Origin: Lachnospiraceae bacterium
GTDB taxonomy: Bacteria > Bacillota > Clostridia > Lachnospirales > Lachnospiraceae
Reading direction: 5' to 3'
NCBI GenBank assembly: GCA_022792835.1
Contig: JAAWBT010000068.1
Location: 1-39,366, forward strand
DNA: 39,366 bases
Part shown: positions 25,444-34,360 of the stretch, one piece after another
Numbering within the stretch: position 1 is the first letter of the stretch
How the letters are laid out: each line of letters starts with the position of its first letter
The notes under the pieces: generated by a model
What the model was told of the DNA's origin: nothing
The model's input: only the letters and a program-made list of their open reading frames with translations
The model's database searches: none
Translations under genes and position numbers: made by a program

Positions 25444-26102
25444 CTATTTTTTCTCTTTTGGAAAAATACTTCTTCGAGACGGCTGCGGAAGAATTGAATC
25501 AACGGTCCGTTGCAGAAAGCGTTGACTACAGTTCCAATTCCCAGGATTTCCCATATATTGTTTCCGGCCATGATACAGAAGGAAACTCCACTCAGGATAG
25601 CCACAAAATCGGACAGCATTCTCGCAAAACGGAAGGGAATCCTCTCCTTTGTATATTTTGTAATAATAAAGGACACGCTGTCATAGGGAGCAATTCCCAT
25701 CTCAGCAGCCATATAACAGGCGCAGCCAAGAGAGGCAAACAAAGTTCCAAGAATCAACAGGACAATCTTAAAAGGCATGGTCACAGAAAGGCCGGTCAAA
25801 TCCAGAAACAGCCAACACAGGAAATCCGCCGTATATCCCACAAGAACCATATTGACAAGTGTACCCAGGCCGATACAGCGCCTCACTGTAAGCCAGACAA
25901 GCAAAAGCAATATGGCATTGACGATCAGCTGCCAGGTCCCGAAAGACATTCGGAGGAAACCGCTGACTCCCAGGTTCATGCAGGAAAACGCATCCACGCC
26001 AAAGCCGCTCATCCGGTAGCACGCCACGCACATGCCGATCAGAAGGATTCCCACAACCATCAAAAAAATTCGTTTCAAGCTGTATTTCTTCTCTCTTCTC
26101 AA
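25440..26102 (-). CDS. YczE/YyaS-family membrane protein
   Basis: Integral membrane protein of 220 residues with about five hydrophobic segments. GVDAFSCMNLGVSGFL and GIAPYDSVSFIITKY are the repeated motifs of the YczE (COG2364) family, whose function is unknown or linked to transport and export. It starts with TTG at 26102, nine bases after GGAGGT; the start overlaps the stop of the alpha-galactosidase gene as TTGA, so translation is probably coupled. The combination hints at a role in galactoside use but is not proof. Confidence 0.85.
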   Translation of the reverse strand: MRREKKYSLKRIFLMVVGILLIGMCVACYRMSGFGVDAFSCMNLGVSGFLRMSFGTWQLIVNAILLLLVWLTVRRCIGLGTLVNMVLVGYTADFLCWLFLDLTGLSVTMPFKIVLLILGTLFASLGCACYMAAEMGIAPYDSVSFIITKYTKERIPFRFARMLSDFVAILSGVSFCIMAGNNIWEILGIGTVVNAFCNGPLIQFFRSRLEEVFFQKRKNS

Positions 26103-28336
26103 GGTTTCGTTACCTCCAGCACGTAAATTCTGGATTCAAAATCTGTGTAGGGCGTTATTCCGGCAGGCAGCTCTCCCGCTGTCTCGTCACTGGTGATCAA
26201 TCCCACATTCATAAGCTCATCGCCAAAATGGCAGTCCCCGGTCCGTGCATTTCGGTAACAGTATTCAGGGTTCAGTCCCAAAAGGCGTACTCTTGTGTAA
26301 CTTCCATTGACACAATTTAAGATCCGGTACCAACCCACCAAGGCTGTTTTTTTATCCTCACTGACCACCATCCAGGCTGCCTCGTTCCCCTCAAAAGGGC
26401 TTTTCAGACGGTAAAAAATTCCAAACTGCAGGATCTCCCGGTATTTTTTCATAAAGGCGATCTGTTCTTTGACCTCATTCCGCTCCGGCTCTGACAGCCG
26501 ATTCAGATCCAGCTCATAGCCAAAGGCGCCAAAATAAGCCACATTGGCTCTGGTATGCAGAGGCGTATTCCGGTAAACCTGATGGTTTGGCGTCACCGAT
26601 ACGTGCGCGCCCATACTGCTGATAGGATAGCACATGGAAGTCCCGTACTGGATCTTCAGCCGTTCGACGGCATCACTGTCGTCACTGACCCACCCCTGGG
26701 GAGCATAGTAAAGCATCCCCGGGTCAAACCGGCCGCCGCCGCTGGCACAGGATTCAAAAAGCACTTTCGGAAACTCTGTCGTCAAACGTTCGTACAGCGA
26801 ATAGACGCCCAGGATATACCTGTGGTAGATTTCTCCCTGCCGGTCCGCCGGCCAGGCTGCAGAATAACACTCCGTAATGCTCCGATTCATATCCCATTTG
26901 ATATAGGAAATCTTTGCTTCCCTGAGGAGCTTCGCCATCTGCTCATAAATGGCATCCACCACTTCTTTTCTGGAAAAATCCAGGACATATTGATGCCTTC
27001 CGTGAGACTCATGACGGCCCGGCGTAGATAAAATCCAGTCTGGATGAGCCCGGTAAAAATCTGAATTCCTGTTAACCATCTCAGGCTCAAACCAGAGGCC
27101 GAATTGTAAGCCCAGGCCCTCAATCCGCTCAGCCAGAAAGCCGACCCCCTTTGGCAGACGTTTTTTATTGACCCTCCAGTCTCCAAGACCTGCCCTCTCA
27201 TTATTCCGCTCACCGAACCATCCATCGTCCAGCACGAAAAGCTCCACGCCGCATTCTTTTGCCCTGGAAGCAATCTCGATCAGCCGGTCTTGCGTAAAAT
27301 CAAAGTAGGTGGCCTCCCAGTTGTTGTTCAAGATCGGCCGAGGCCGGTCTCTCCAGTATCCTCTGGCCAGCCTTGTCCGGTACAGCTTGTGGAAGGTCTG
27401 GCTCAGATGATTCAATCCCCGGTCTGTATAGACCATAACTGCCTCCGGCGTCTGGAAATCCTCTCCCGGCTCCAGCTTCCACTCAAAGGTTTCCGGGTCA
27501 ATTCCCGCCAGCACCCGAAGCGTGTCATGGGCATCCACTTCCGCCTGGATGCGGAAGTTGCCGCTGTAAACCAGAGAGATTCCCATGGCCTCGCCCTGCC
27601 TTTCGTCGGCAGAGGGACGCTTTAACACTAGGAATGGATTATGTTCATGGGAAGAATGTCCCCTCATACTCCCGATAGACTGGATTCCAGGCTCTAGACT
27701 GCGGGTATGGATGTGACATTCCCTGGCCCAGCAGCCGGAGAGCTGCTGCCACAGGTAATCGTGATCCGGCATATCCAAAGAAAGACTCATGGCCCGTGAA
27801 AGATACACTGGCCCTTCTCCACCATTGACAAACTGCACACTGCGCGCCAAAGCCCCGCTTTCTGCAAAAATCGTATAAAGCAGTTTCACTCTCACCTTTG
27901 TCACCCTATCCTCTAAAGTGACTGTCAAAGTCTCTGCTTCCTTCTCATTTTCTGTGTAGGTGGCCGGAAGGCCAGAAAGTTTCGGCTTTCCTTTCCTGAC
28001 CTGATAACCCTGATACTGAAAATCCGAAATCCTGCTGCCGTTCTCCTGTCGGATCTCCACCGCCGGCTGACGGTAATCCGTGGTCCCGAACACTGGATAT
28101 TCCTGGCGCACATGCTCTAAAGAGAAGGTCCGGTCATTGTCGTAGACATAAGATGTCATGGGCCGTTTGCAGGTCTCCAGCAAATGGGAGAAATTCTCTC
28201 TGTCCCGGATCCTCTTTCCGTAATAAAGCTGCCCCAAGTGGCCATTCCTCATGACGGTCATGATATAGCTGACATCTTCATTGTACAAATGGAAGGTTTT
28301 GCTGCTTTCGTGATATACAATACTCATATTTCCCAT
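26099..28336 (-). CDS. GH36 alpha-galactosidase
   Basis: Glycoside hydrolase of 745 residues that cleaves terminal alpha-1,6-galactose from raffinose-type sugars and galactomannans. The N-terminal beta-sandwich is followed by the barrel, with GVELFVLDDGWFGERNNER at about 363-381, the nucleophile Asp482 in KWDMNR, and the acid/base region SDDSD at 551-555. It has no signal peptide, so it is probably cytosolic, acting on imported oligosaccharides. ATG at 28336 has GGAGG six bases upstream. It is followed by the overlapping YczE-like gene; no galactoside transporter lies in the window. Confidence 0.95.
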   Translation of the reverse strand: MGNMSIVYHESSKTFHLYNEDVSYIMTVMRNGHLGQLYYGKRIRDRENFSHLLETCKRPMTSYVYDNDRTFSLEHVRQEYPVFGTTDYRQPAVEIRQENGSRISDFQYQGYQVRKGKPKLSGLPATYTENEKEAETLTVTLEDRVTKVRVKLLYTIFAESGALARSVQFVNGGEGPVYLSRAMSLSLDMPDHDYLWQQLSGCWARECHIHTRSLEPGIQSIGSMRGHSSHEHNPFLVLKRPSADERQGEAMGISLVYSGNFRIQAEVDAHDTLRVLAGIDPETFEWKLEPGEDFQTPEAVMVYTDRGLNHLSQTFHKLYRTRLARGYWRDRPRPILNNNWEATYFDFTQDRLIEIASRAKECGVELFVLDDGWFGERNNERAGLGDWRVNKKRLPKGVGFLAERIEGLGLQFGLWFEPEMVNRNSDFYRAHPDWILSTPGRHESHGRHQYVLDFSRKEVVDAIYEQMAKLLREAKISYIKWDMNRSITECYSAAWPADRQGEIYHRYILGVYSLYERLTTEFPKVLFESCASGGGRFDPGMLYYAPQGWVSDDSDAVERLKIQYGTSMCYPISSMGAHVSVTPNHQVYRNTPLHTRANVAYFGAFGYELDLNRLSEPERNEVKEQIAFMKKYREILQFGIFYRLKSPFEGNEAAWMVVSEDKKTALVGWYRILNCVNGSYTRVRLLGLNPEYCYRNARTGDCHFGDELMNVGLITSDETAGELPAGITPYTDFESRIYVLEVTKP

Positions 28337-28398
28337 AGTCTTCCTCCAGATTTTTCCAGAAGCAGGGCGGATTCTTTCCCGCTTCTGTGTCTGTGCAT

Positions 28399-28445
28399 AA
28401 AAAAAAACCGAAATCTTCAGATTCCTCTGATCCTTCCGGTTTTTC
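28399..28445 (-). terminator. Terminator of tRNA-Val
   Basis: AAAAACCG (28403-28410) pairs with CGGTTTTT (28437-28444), with an inner CAGA/TCTG stem. Nine T residues follow on the minus strand just before the alpha-galactosidase leader. Confidence 0.65.
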
Positions 28446-28449
28446 TACA

Positions 28450-28523
28450 TGGAAGCAATGGGGCTCGAACCCATGACCTCTCGCGTGTGAGGCGAACGCT
28501 CATCCCAGCTGAGCTATGCTTCC
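28450..28523 (-). tRNA. tRNA-Val (CAC)
   Basis: The minus strand begins GGAAGCA and ends TGCTTCC plus the discriminator A, forming a seven-base acceptor stem. The anticodon loop CTCACAC carries CAC, which reads GUG. The T-loop GGTTCGAGCCC is standard. CCA is not encoded. Confidence 0.95.
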
Positions 28524-28533
28524 GTACTTCTCT

Positions 28534-28561
28534 AGTTTAGCACTTTCTTGAAAATAGTCAA
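28534..28561 (-). promoter_or_regulatory. Sigma-A promoter of tRNA-Val
   Basis: On the minus strand TTGACT (28556-28561) and TAAACT (28534-28539) are 16 bases apart, directly upstream of the tRNA. Confidence 0.55.
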
Positions 28562-28612
28562 GTAGTAAAATCAAATTTTTTTCTCTGCTGCACATTGGCC
28601 TTGTTTTCTGCT

Positions 28613-28618
28613 ATAATA
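28613..28618 (+). promoter_or_regulatory. -10 box of the rightward gene pair
   Basis: TATAAT at 28613-28618 is a perfect -10 hexamer. A weak TGCACA lies 17 bases upstream as a possible -35 box. It lies about 40 bases before the small hypothetical gene. Confidence 0.4.
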
Positions 28619-28659
28619 AATTCAAAATATACGTTATATATGATACAGGAGGTTTTCCC

Positions 28660-28917
28660 ATGCGGCTTTTAAAAGTGCAAAAGGCTCTGAAAGCAAAAAA
28701 TATCCTTTTCACCTATGCGGAGGAGGACGGCTGCGGCAGTCTGGATTTTCAATTCCGTGGGCTTCGCTATCACGTCTGGGAATTTTTAGACGATGATCTG
28801 TGGGGTGTCGAAACCAATGTGAAATGTGCCGGGAGAAGCGAAGATATCCTGGGCGACTATGAAACACAGATCGCAGATCTGATTCTCACCTGGCCCGATA
28901 TGGCTGTGCCAGGCTGA
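28660..28917 (+). CDS. Small conserved hypothetical protein
   Basis: Unknown protein of 85 residues with a mixed alpha/beta look. Features visible are ALKAKNILFTYAEEDGCGSL, a FRGLRYHVWEFL strand-rich core and a C-terminal helix. There is no signal peptide or membrane segment. ATG at 28660 follows AGGAGG by seven bases. It is followed after 50 bases by the nuclease gene and may share its transcript. I recognise no named family. Confidence 0.75.
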   Translation: MRLLKVQKALKAKNILFTYAEEDGCGSLDFQFRGLRYHVWEFLDDDLWGVETNVKCAGRSEDILGDYETQIADLILTWPDMAVPG

Positions 28918-28967
28918 GCTTTTTCTACAGCATCAGAACAATCAAAGCCACAGAAAGGACTACACCT

Positions 28968-29744
28968 ATGGCAGCAAAAAAACGACACCTCAAAAGCCCT
29001 CTCCTCACTTTAATCTTCGCGGCCGCCGCCCTGGTCTTTGGCCTTGGCTATCCTGCCCTGCAAAGCAAAGCCCCGGCCGTCGAAACCGCCTCTTCTCCAT
29101 TTCCGGCCCCGGCCGTCCTTTTGGAAGATCAGATACCTGGCGGCATACCGGAGTATTCCGGATCGCCCTACATAACCGTCCGCGATAATGTTCCAAATTT
29201 CAGCGACAAAGAAAGGTCCCTCGTTTTCTCTGAACCTGAAGGCGTTTGCGAAAGCTACAGCCAGCTGGATGACCTTGGCCGCTGCGGCCCGGCCTTTGCC
29301 TGTATCGGCATTCCTCTCATGCCCACCGAGGAGCGGGACAGCATAGGAAACGTCCGCCCCACTGGCTGGCACACAGTCAAATATGATCATATCAGCGGAA
29401 ACTATCTCTATAACCGCTGTCATCTGATCGGATATCAGTTATCCGGCGAAAATGCCAACGAAAGGAATTTGATCACCGGAACCAGATACCTAAATGTAGA
29501 AGGCATGCTTCCTTTTGAAAATGAGATTGCCGACTACGTCCTTTTCACAGAAAATCATGTCCTCTACCGGGTCACCCCCGTCTTCGAAGGAGACAACCTG
29601 GTCGCCTCCGGCGTTCTTTTGGAAGCGGAATCCATAGAGGACGACGAGATCTCCTTCTGCGTTTTCTGCTACAATATCCAACCCGGCGTCACCATCGACT
29701 ACCGAACCGGCGACTCTACTCTTCTCGATCATTCGTCAGTTTAA
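28968..29744 (+). CDS. Exported DNA/RNA non-specific endonuclease
   Basis: Predicted secreted or membrane-anchored nuclease of 258 residues. The N-terminus (basic KKRHLKSP, then LLTLIFAAAALVFGLGY) is a signal peptide or anchor. The catalytic domain carries NRCHLIGYQLSGENANERN, the variant of the DRGH motif in this endonuclease family, with the catalytic His in RCHLIG and a metal-binding Asn in NERNLITGTRYLN. It resembles streptococcal DNA-entry nucleases. It may degrade environmental DNA, host DNA or help uptake; none of these is shown. Its 3' end overlaps the convergent permease gene by 29 bases. Confidence 0.88.
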   Translation: MAAKKRHLKSPLLTLIFAAAALVFGLGYPALQSKAPAVETASSPFPAPAVLLEDQIPGGIPEYSGSPYITVRDNVPNFSDKERSLVFSEPEGVCESYSQLDDLGRCGPAFACIGIPLMPTEERDSIGNVRPTGWHTVKYDHISGNYLYNRCHLIGYQLSGENANERNLITGTRYLNVEGMLPFENEIADYVLFTENHVLYRVTPVFEGDNLVASGVLLEAESIEDDEISFCVFCYNIQPGVTIDYRTGDSTLLDHSSV

Positions 29745-30975
29745 AACGGTCCAGAATATGAAACGCCAGGCTTAAAATCATTCCCACCACACAGGCCAGG
29801 ACCATACCCGTAAGCTGGATCTGCCCGATATTCACCGAAATTCCGGAAAGGCCGGTCACAAAGATCACGGAGGTCAAGGTCAGATTTCTGGAACGGCCGT
29901 AATCCACCTTGGAATCCACCAAAATCCGAAGGCCCGAGGCCCCGATCATTCCGTAAAGCAGAAAAGAGATGCCGCCGATGACCGGACCGGGAATGGTCTG
30001 AATCAGCATGGAGAGCTTCCCCACAAAGGAACAGACAATGGAGAGTACCGCCGCACCGGCAATGACCCTCACGCTGTATACTTTCGTCACCGCCATGACG
30101 CCAATGTTTTCCCCGTAAGTGGTGGTCGGCACAGAGCCTATGAGGCCGGAAAGCATGGTAGAAAAATTATCGCCGAAAAGAGAACGGTGAAGCCCCGGAT
30201 CCTTTAATAAATCCCGTCCGATAATCTTGCTGGTGACCACCTGATGGCCGATATGCTCTGAGGCGATCACAAGAAGCACAGGAAGGATGATCAGGATTGC
30301 CTCCAGATTAAACTTCGGCGTCTGGAAGCCTGGCATTGCAAAGACCGGCGCATTTGCCACCTCCGTAAAATCAATGATTCCACAGCAAAGCGCCGCCGCA
30401 TATCCCGCAATGACTGCAATCAAAATGGGAATCACCGACAAAAAACCCCGGAACAGAATATTGCCAAACACGGCCACCCCCAGAGTCGCCAGAAAGACAA
30501 TGACATTTTTGGGGTCGATCACCTCGTCCAAAAGGCCTGCATTGGAGGCCGCATTCCCGGAAAGCTCCAGACCAATCAGCGCCACCACCGGGCCCATGGC
30601 TGCCGGCGGAAGGACAACGTCAATCCAGTCCGATCCAAATTTGTAAATAATAAGCGCCAACACACATCCCAGAAATCCCACAGCCACAAATCCACCCAGC
30701 GCATACTCATATCCCATTTTACTGATCACGATCCCAGCCGGAGCCAGAAACGCAAAGCTGGAACCTAAATACGCCGGAGCCTTCCCTTTTGTGACCAAAA
30801 TGAAAATCAAAGTTCCAACGCCGTTCATAAACAGCACAACCGCCGGGCTGATCCCAAATAAAAACGGCACCAGCACTGACGCGCCGAACATGGCAAACAT
30901 ATGCTGAATGCTAAGGGGGATCAACAGCTTAACCGGAACTTTCTCCTCCACCTGAATGATCTTTCTGCCTTCCAT
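29716..30975 (-). CDS. Uracil/xanthine permease (NCS2 family)
   Basis: Integral membrane nucleobase:cation symporter of 419 residues with about 12-14 membrane segments. Conserved features include FGASVLVPFLFGISP near the N-terminus, the ASEHIGHQVV region and GSVPTTTYGENIGVMAVTKV, which match the UraA/PyrP uracil group. Exact base specificity is not certain. I chose ATG at 30975, eight bases after GGAGGGC, over a GTG six bases upstream that is too close to the site. The gene ends inside the 3' end of the nuclease gene. Confidence 0.9.
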   Translation of the reverse strand: MEGRKIIQVEEKVPVKLLIPLSIQHMFAMFGASVLVPFLFGISPAVVLFMNGVGTLIFILVTKGKAPAYLGSSFAFLAPAGIVISKMGYEYALGGFVAVGFLGCVLALIIYKFGSDWIDVVLPPAAMGPVVALIGLELSGNAASNAGLLDEVIDPKNVIVFLATLGVAVFGNILFRGFLSVIPILIAVIAGYAAALCCGIIDFTEVANAPVFAMPGFQTPKFNLEAILIILPVLLVIASEHIGHQVVTSKIIGRDLLKDPGLHRSLFGDNFSTMLSGLIGSVPTTTYGENIGVMAVTKVYSVRVIAGAAVLSIVCSFVGKLSMLIQTIPGPVIGGISFLLYGMIGASGLRILVDSKVDYGRSRNLTLTSVIFVTGLSGISVNIGQIQLTGMVLACVVGMILSLAFHILDRFKLTNDREE

Positions 30976-31034
30976 TTTCACGCCCTCCTATTTCTCCCTA
31001 TTTCCAGATAAACTTTGTTATTTTTCCACCATTG

Positions 31035-31063
31035 ATTATATCATGCGGGAATATATGGCACAA
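31035..31063 (-). promoter_or_regulatory. Sigma-A promoter of the nucleobase permease
   Basis: On the minus strand TTGTGC (31058-31063) and TATAAT (31035-31040) are 17 bases apart. The -35 box lies inside the end of trmO. Confidence 0.5.
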
Positions 31064-31718
31064 CCTCAAAAACTGTCAGAATATTCTCCCGTACCCGGAA
31101 ACGAACGTCATAGCCTGCAAAGGCTACTCCGTATCTTCGGCTTTCATCATCATGATAAGCCGGTCTTGGATCCTGTCTCAGCACCTCCAAAAGCGCTTCC
31201 TGCTTCTCCCTGGGAAACAGCCCAAGAAGCTCCTCTGGAAATTCTACCAAAAGAGCATGCTTCTTTCCTTCACGGGCAAACCCCTCTCTGGCTTTTGGAT
31301 GGGCATCTGTGTAAGCCAGATACGGCTTGATGTCGTAGATGGGCGTTCTGTTTCTCAAATCAATTCCCGACACAAATAAAACCGGTCCTTCCTCCGAATT
31401 CTCGATTCTCTCCAGCTTCACCGAAGAAAGTCCGATGGCATTGGGGCGGAAAGGCGATCTTGTGGCGAAAACTCCCATCCGAACCTTTCCCCCAAGCCTT
31501 GGCGGCTTCACCATGGGGGACCAGTAATCCTCATCCACTCCCTGAAACTGCCAGAGAAGCCATAGATAGTCGAATTCCTCCAGTCCCCGAACCGCCTCCA
31601 GAGAGCGATACTCTGGCTCAAATATAATCCGGCCTTTTAATCCTTCCACCAGCCCGCTCTGCCTGGGGATGCCGAACTTCTCCTCAAAATCCGTATAAAT
31701 ATACGCAATCACTTTCAT
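31041..31718 (-). CDS. trmO: tRNA (t6A37) N6-methyltransferase TrmO/TsaA family
   Basis: Predicted tRNA-modifying enzyme of 225 residues that adds a methyl group to threonylcarbamoyl-adenosine 37, using SAM. The conserved RIGVFATRSPFRPNAIGLS-type motif is seen as MGVFATRSPFRPNAIGLSSV, with a preceding LEEFDYLWLLWQF and a C-terminal DPRPAYHDDESRRYGVAF. All match the YaeB/TsaA fold. It starts after a GAGGCGG with short spacing. It lies between the terminator after sstT and the permease promoter. Confidence 0.9.
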   Translation of the reverse strand: MKVIAYIYTDFEEKFGIPRQSGLVEGLKGRIIFEPEYRSLEAVRGLEEFDYLWLLWQFQGVDEDYWSPMVKPPRLGGKVRMGVFATRSPFRPNAIGLSSVKLERIENSEEGPVLFVSGIDLRNRTPIYDIKPYLAYTDAHPKAREGFAREGKKHALLVEFPEELLGLFPREKQEALLEVLRQDPRPAYHDDESRRYGVAFAGYDVRFRVRENILTVFEVVPYIPA

Positions 31719-31740
31719 CCGCCTCTGTCTCCCTATACCA

Positions 31741-31776
31741 GAAAAACAGCCGTCTCCCTTCCGGTCAGACGGCTGT
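31741..31776 (-). terminator. Terminator of thrH-sstT
   Basis: ACAGCCGTCT (31746-31755) pairs perfectly with AGACGGCTGT (31767-31776) around an 11-base loop. On the minus strand a run of T residues follows (31745-31742 plus the stem end). Confidence 0.8.
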
Positions 31777-31783
31777 ACATTCC

Positions 31784-33010
31784 TTAAAATTTTACTTCTT
31801 CTCCCCGTTTCATCCGGTCGTGAAATTCTGCCACAGCCGCAAACATCACGTCGCCGCTGGAGTTGATGGCTGTCTCCAGAGAATCCTGAACCACACCGAT
31901 GATAAAACCGACAGCAACCGCCTGCATGGCAATGTCATTGCCGATTCCAAAGAGAGCGCAGGCCATGGGAATCAGCAAAAGAGAGCCGCCTGCCACGCCG
32001 GAGGCCCCGCAGGCTCCCAAGGTCGCCAGAAGGCTTAACATCACCGCCGAAGGAATATCCACCGGAATCTGCAGAGTCCGCGCCACTGCCAGAGCCATCA
32101 CTGTGATGGTGATCGCGGCGCCGTCCATATTGATGGTCGCCCCCAGTGGAATGGATACGGAATAGAAATCCGGTTCCAGTCCCAGCTTTTCACACAGGGC
32201 CATATTGACCGGAATATTGGCCGCAGAGCTTCTGGTAAAGAAAGCTGTCACTCCGCTCTCCTTCAGACACCTAAGCACCAGCGGATAGGGATTTCGCCGA
32301 AGGAAAATCGCCGCAATCAGCGGATCTACAATCAGCGCCACTGCCAGCATACAGCCCACCAGCAGAAGCAGAAGCTTTCCGTAATCTGTGAAAATACCCA
32401 GGCCGTTTTCTGATACGGTCTGGAATACCAGGCCAAGGATACCAAAGGGAGCAAGCTGGATCACCCAGCGGACCGCCTGGGAAACCATGTCGGCAAAATC
32501 TGTCACCAGCTTTTTTGTCTCGGCAGAGGCCAGCTTTTTGAGAGCCAAACCAAAAATCACAGCCCAGAACAGGATTCCCACATAATTGGCGTTCATCAAA
32601 GAGGCGACCGGGTTAGACACCATATTGTTGATCAGGTTTGTCAAAACCTCCCCGATGCCCTCAGGCGGAGTATTGGAAGCTGCCGCCACATCCAGTCTGA
32701 TCTCCACGGGGAACAAAAAACTTCCCACCACAGCCACCACGGCCGCCAGTAGTGTGCTGAGCATATACAGAATGATGACCGTGCGGAAACGGCCTCCGAT
32801 TCCTACGTTTGCATTGGCCAGGGCGCTCATAACCAGCACAAATACCAGTACCGGGGCGATTGCTTTCAGCGCCCCCACAAAAACATCGCCCAGAATCGCA
32901 ACCACGGACGCCTTGGGCAGCGCGAGCCCAAGCACAGCGCCGATGATCAGACCCACCAGGATCCGTAAAATCAGACTTATGCTGTTCCACTTGTTTACAA
33001 GATTCTTCAT
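31784..33010 (-). CDS. sstT: Sodium:serine/threonine symporter SstT
   Basis: Integral membrane dicarboxylate/amino acid:cation symporter of 408 residues. Motifs SSAANIPVNMALCEKLGL and GATINMDGAAITITVMALA match the binding core of SstT, whose known role is serine and threonine uptake with sodium. ATG at 33010 follows AAGGAAGGGG by eight bases. It is 24 bases downstream of thrH, suggesting one transcript for serine/threonine uptake and metabolism. Confidence 0.93.
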   Translation of the reverse strand: MKNLVNKWNSISLILRILVGLIIGAVLGLALPKASVVAILGDVFVGALKAIAPVLVFVLVMSALANANVGIGGRFRTVIILYMLSTLLAAVVAVVGSFLFPVEIRLDVAAASNTPPEGIGEVLTNLINNMVSNPVASLMNANYVGILFWAVIFGLALKKLASAETKKLVTDFADMVSQAVRWVIQLAPFGILGLVFQTVSENGLGIFTDYGKLLLLLVGCMLAVALIVDPLIAAIFLRRNPYPLVLRCLKESGVTAFFTRSSAANIPVNMALCEKLGLEPDFYSVSIPLGATINMDGAAITITVMALAVARTLQIPVDIPSAVMLSLLATLGACGASGVAGGSLLLIPMACALFGIGNDIAMQAVAVGFIIGVVQDSLETAINSSGDVMFAAVAEFHDRMKRGEEVKF

Positions 33011-33034
33011 ACGTTTAACCCCTTCCTTATCTCA

Positions 33035-33637
33035 TTATTTCATTGCTCCCTGAATCCCGGCCAAAAGCTCCTCGTAAGTCTCAAATGCCGGGATATCCGG
33101 ATTGTCCGCTTTGATCTTATCCGTACTGCGGAACAAAAATCCAGCCTTTCCCGCTTTGATCATCGCCAGATCGTTATAGCTGTCCCCCGCAGCAATCGTC
33201 TCATAGCCAATGGACTGAAATGCCTTCACTGTACTAAGTTTAGAGTCTGCGATCCGCATTTTAAAGCCAGTGATCTCTCCATTCCCGGCCACCTCCAGAC
33301 TATTGCAAAAGATCGTAGGCCAGCCCAGCTTTTTCATAAGAGGCGCTGCAAACTCCGTAAAGGTATCGCTGATAATGACTGCCTGGGTGCAGGCGCGCAG
33401 ATTATCCAGAAATTCCTTCGCTCCCGGAAGCGGATCAATCTTCGCGATGGTATCCTGAATCTCTCTAAGACCCAGCCCATGCTCTTTCAGAATACCGAGA
33501 CGCCATCTCATCAGCTTGTCATAATCCGGCTCGTCCCTGGTGGTGCGCTTAAGTTCCAAAATACCACTGGCCTCGGCAAAGGCAATCCAGATCTCTGGCA
33601 CCAGCACGCCCTCTAAATCCAAACATGTCATGTACAT
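33035..33637 (-). CDS. thrH: ThrH-type phosphoserine phosphatase/phosphotransferase (HAD)
   Basis: HAD-superfamily hydrolase of 200 residues. The nucleophile motif is LDLEGVLVPE (Asp first, Glu in place of the usual second Asp, as in ThrH), followed by IISDTFTEF and the Mg-binding AAGDSYNDLAMI. The known ThrH enzyme dephosphorylates phosphoserine and can transfer phosphate to homoserine. ATG at 33637 follows AGGAGG by ten bases. It is cotranscribed with sstT. Confidence 0.88.
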   Translation of the reverse strand: MYMTCLDLEGVLVPEIWIAFAEASGILELKRTTRDEPDYDKLMRWRLGILKEHGLGLREIQDTIAKIDPLPGAKEFLDNLRACTQAVIISDTFTEFAAPLMKKLGWPTIFCNSLEVAGNGEITGFKMRIADSKLSTVKAFQSIGYETIAAGDSYNDLAMIKAGKAGFLFRSTDKIKADNPDIPAFETYEELLAGIQGAMK

Positions 33638-33671
33638 TATTCCTTTTCCTCCTGAATGTTATACTGTTATA

Positions 33672-33700
33672 AATATACCCTAAACTCTGTGGAATGGCAA
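33672..33700 (-). promoter_or_regulatory. Sigma-A promoter of thrH-sstT
   Basis: On the minus strand TTGCCA (33695-33700) and TATATT (33672-33677) are 17 bases apart, about 35 bases upstream of thrH. Confidence 0.55.
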
Positions 33701-33716
33701 TAGCAGGGCTCCGTTT

Positions 33717-34301
33717 TTACCCTCTGAGCTTCTCCGAATATGCTGCCCTTGGTCCGCCGATATATTTCAGTCTGGTCCTGGCGCACACCACATGGGCGCT
33801 TCCGATACACTTCACCTTTGTCCGCACCGGAACAGCCACAGCCTGCAGGTGCATTCCAATAAGAGTATCTCCTATGTCGATCCCCGCCTGGGCCTTTATC
33901 TCCTCCACCGCCACAGCCTGGGAAAATCCATGGTAGGCCGCCGCGGCAAAGGAACCGCCTGCTTTCAGCTGAGGCACCACATTGACCATGGGAAGTCCGT
34001 GGCTTTTCGCCGCCGCTTTCTCTAAAATCACCGCCCGGTTCAGATGCTCGCAGCACTGGGCCGCCAGGTAGATTCCCTTTTCCCTGCAGGCCTCGCAAAA
34101 CGTCTCAAAGAGCGCCTTTCCAATCTCCTCGCTGGACCAGGAACCGATTTTCCGACTGGCCACCTCGCTGGAAGAACACCCCACCACCAAAATTTCTCCT
34201 TCTGAGAGCTCTGCCATCTCCCAAAGCTCGTCAAACACCTGTCTGGCCTGACTTTTGATCTCCTCTATTTTGTCAAACTTCTCTTCTGATACGCCTTTCA
34301 T
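33717..34301 (-). CDS. YwlG-family (TIGR01440) protein
   Basis: Conserved Firmicutes protein of 194 residues of unknown function. It is recognised by ILVVGCSSSEVASRKIGSWSS, the CCEHLNRAVILEK motif, GGSFAAAAYHGF and the C-terminal KCIGSAHVVCARTRLKYIGGPRA. There is no signal peptide or membrane segment. The conserved Cys, His and Glu residues could form an active or metal site, but no reaction is established. The ORF begins at an ATG with a GGAGAAAC-type site. Confidence 0.9.
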   Translation of the reverse strand: MKGVSEEKFDKIEEIKSQARQVFDELWEMAELSEGEILVVGCSSSEVASRKIGSWSSEEIGKALFETFCEACREKGIYLAAQCCEHLNRAVILEKAAAKSHGLPMVNVVPQLKAGGSFAAAAYHGFSQAVAVEEIKAQAGIDIGDTLIGMHLQAVAVPVRTKVKCIGSAHVVCARTRLKYIGGPRAAYSEKLRG

Positions 34302-34360
34302 AGTTTCTCCTTCCTGTCTGCAGAGACTTTATTTCCCGGCACACTTTGGCAAAATTTCCT

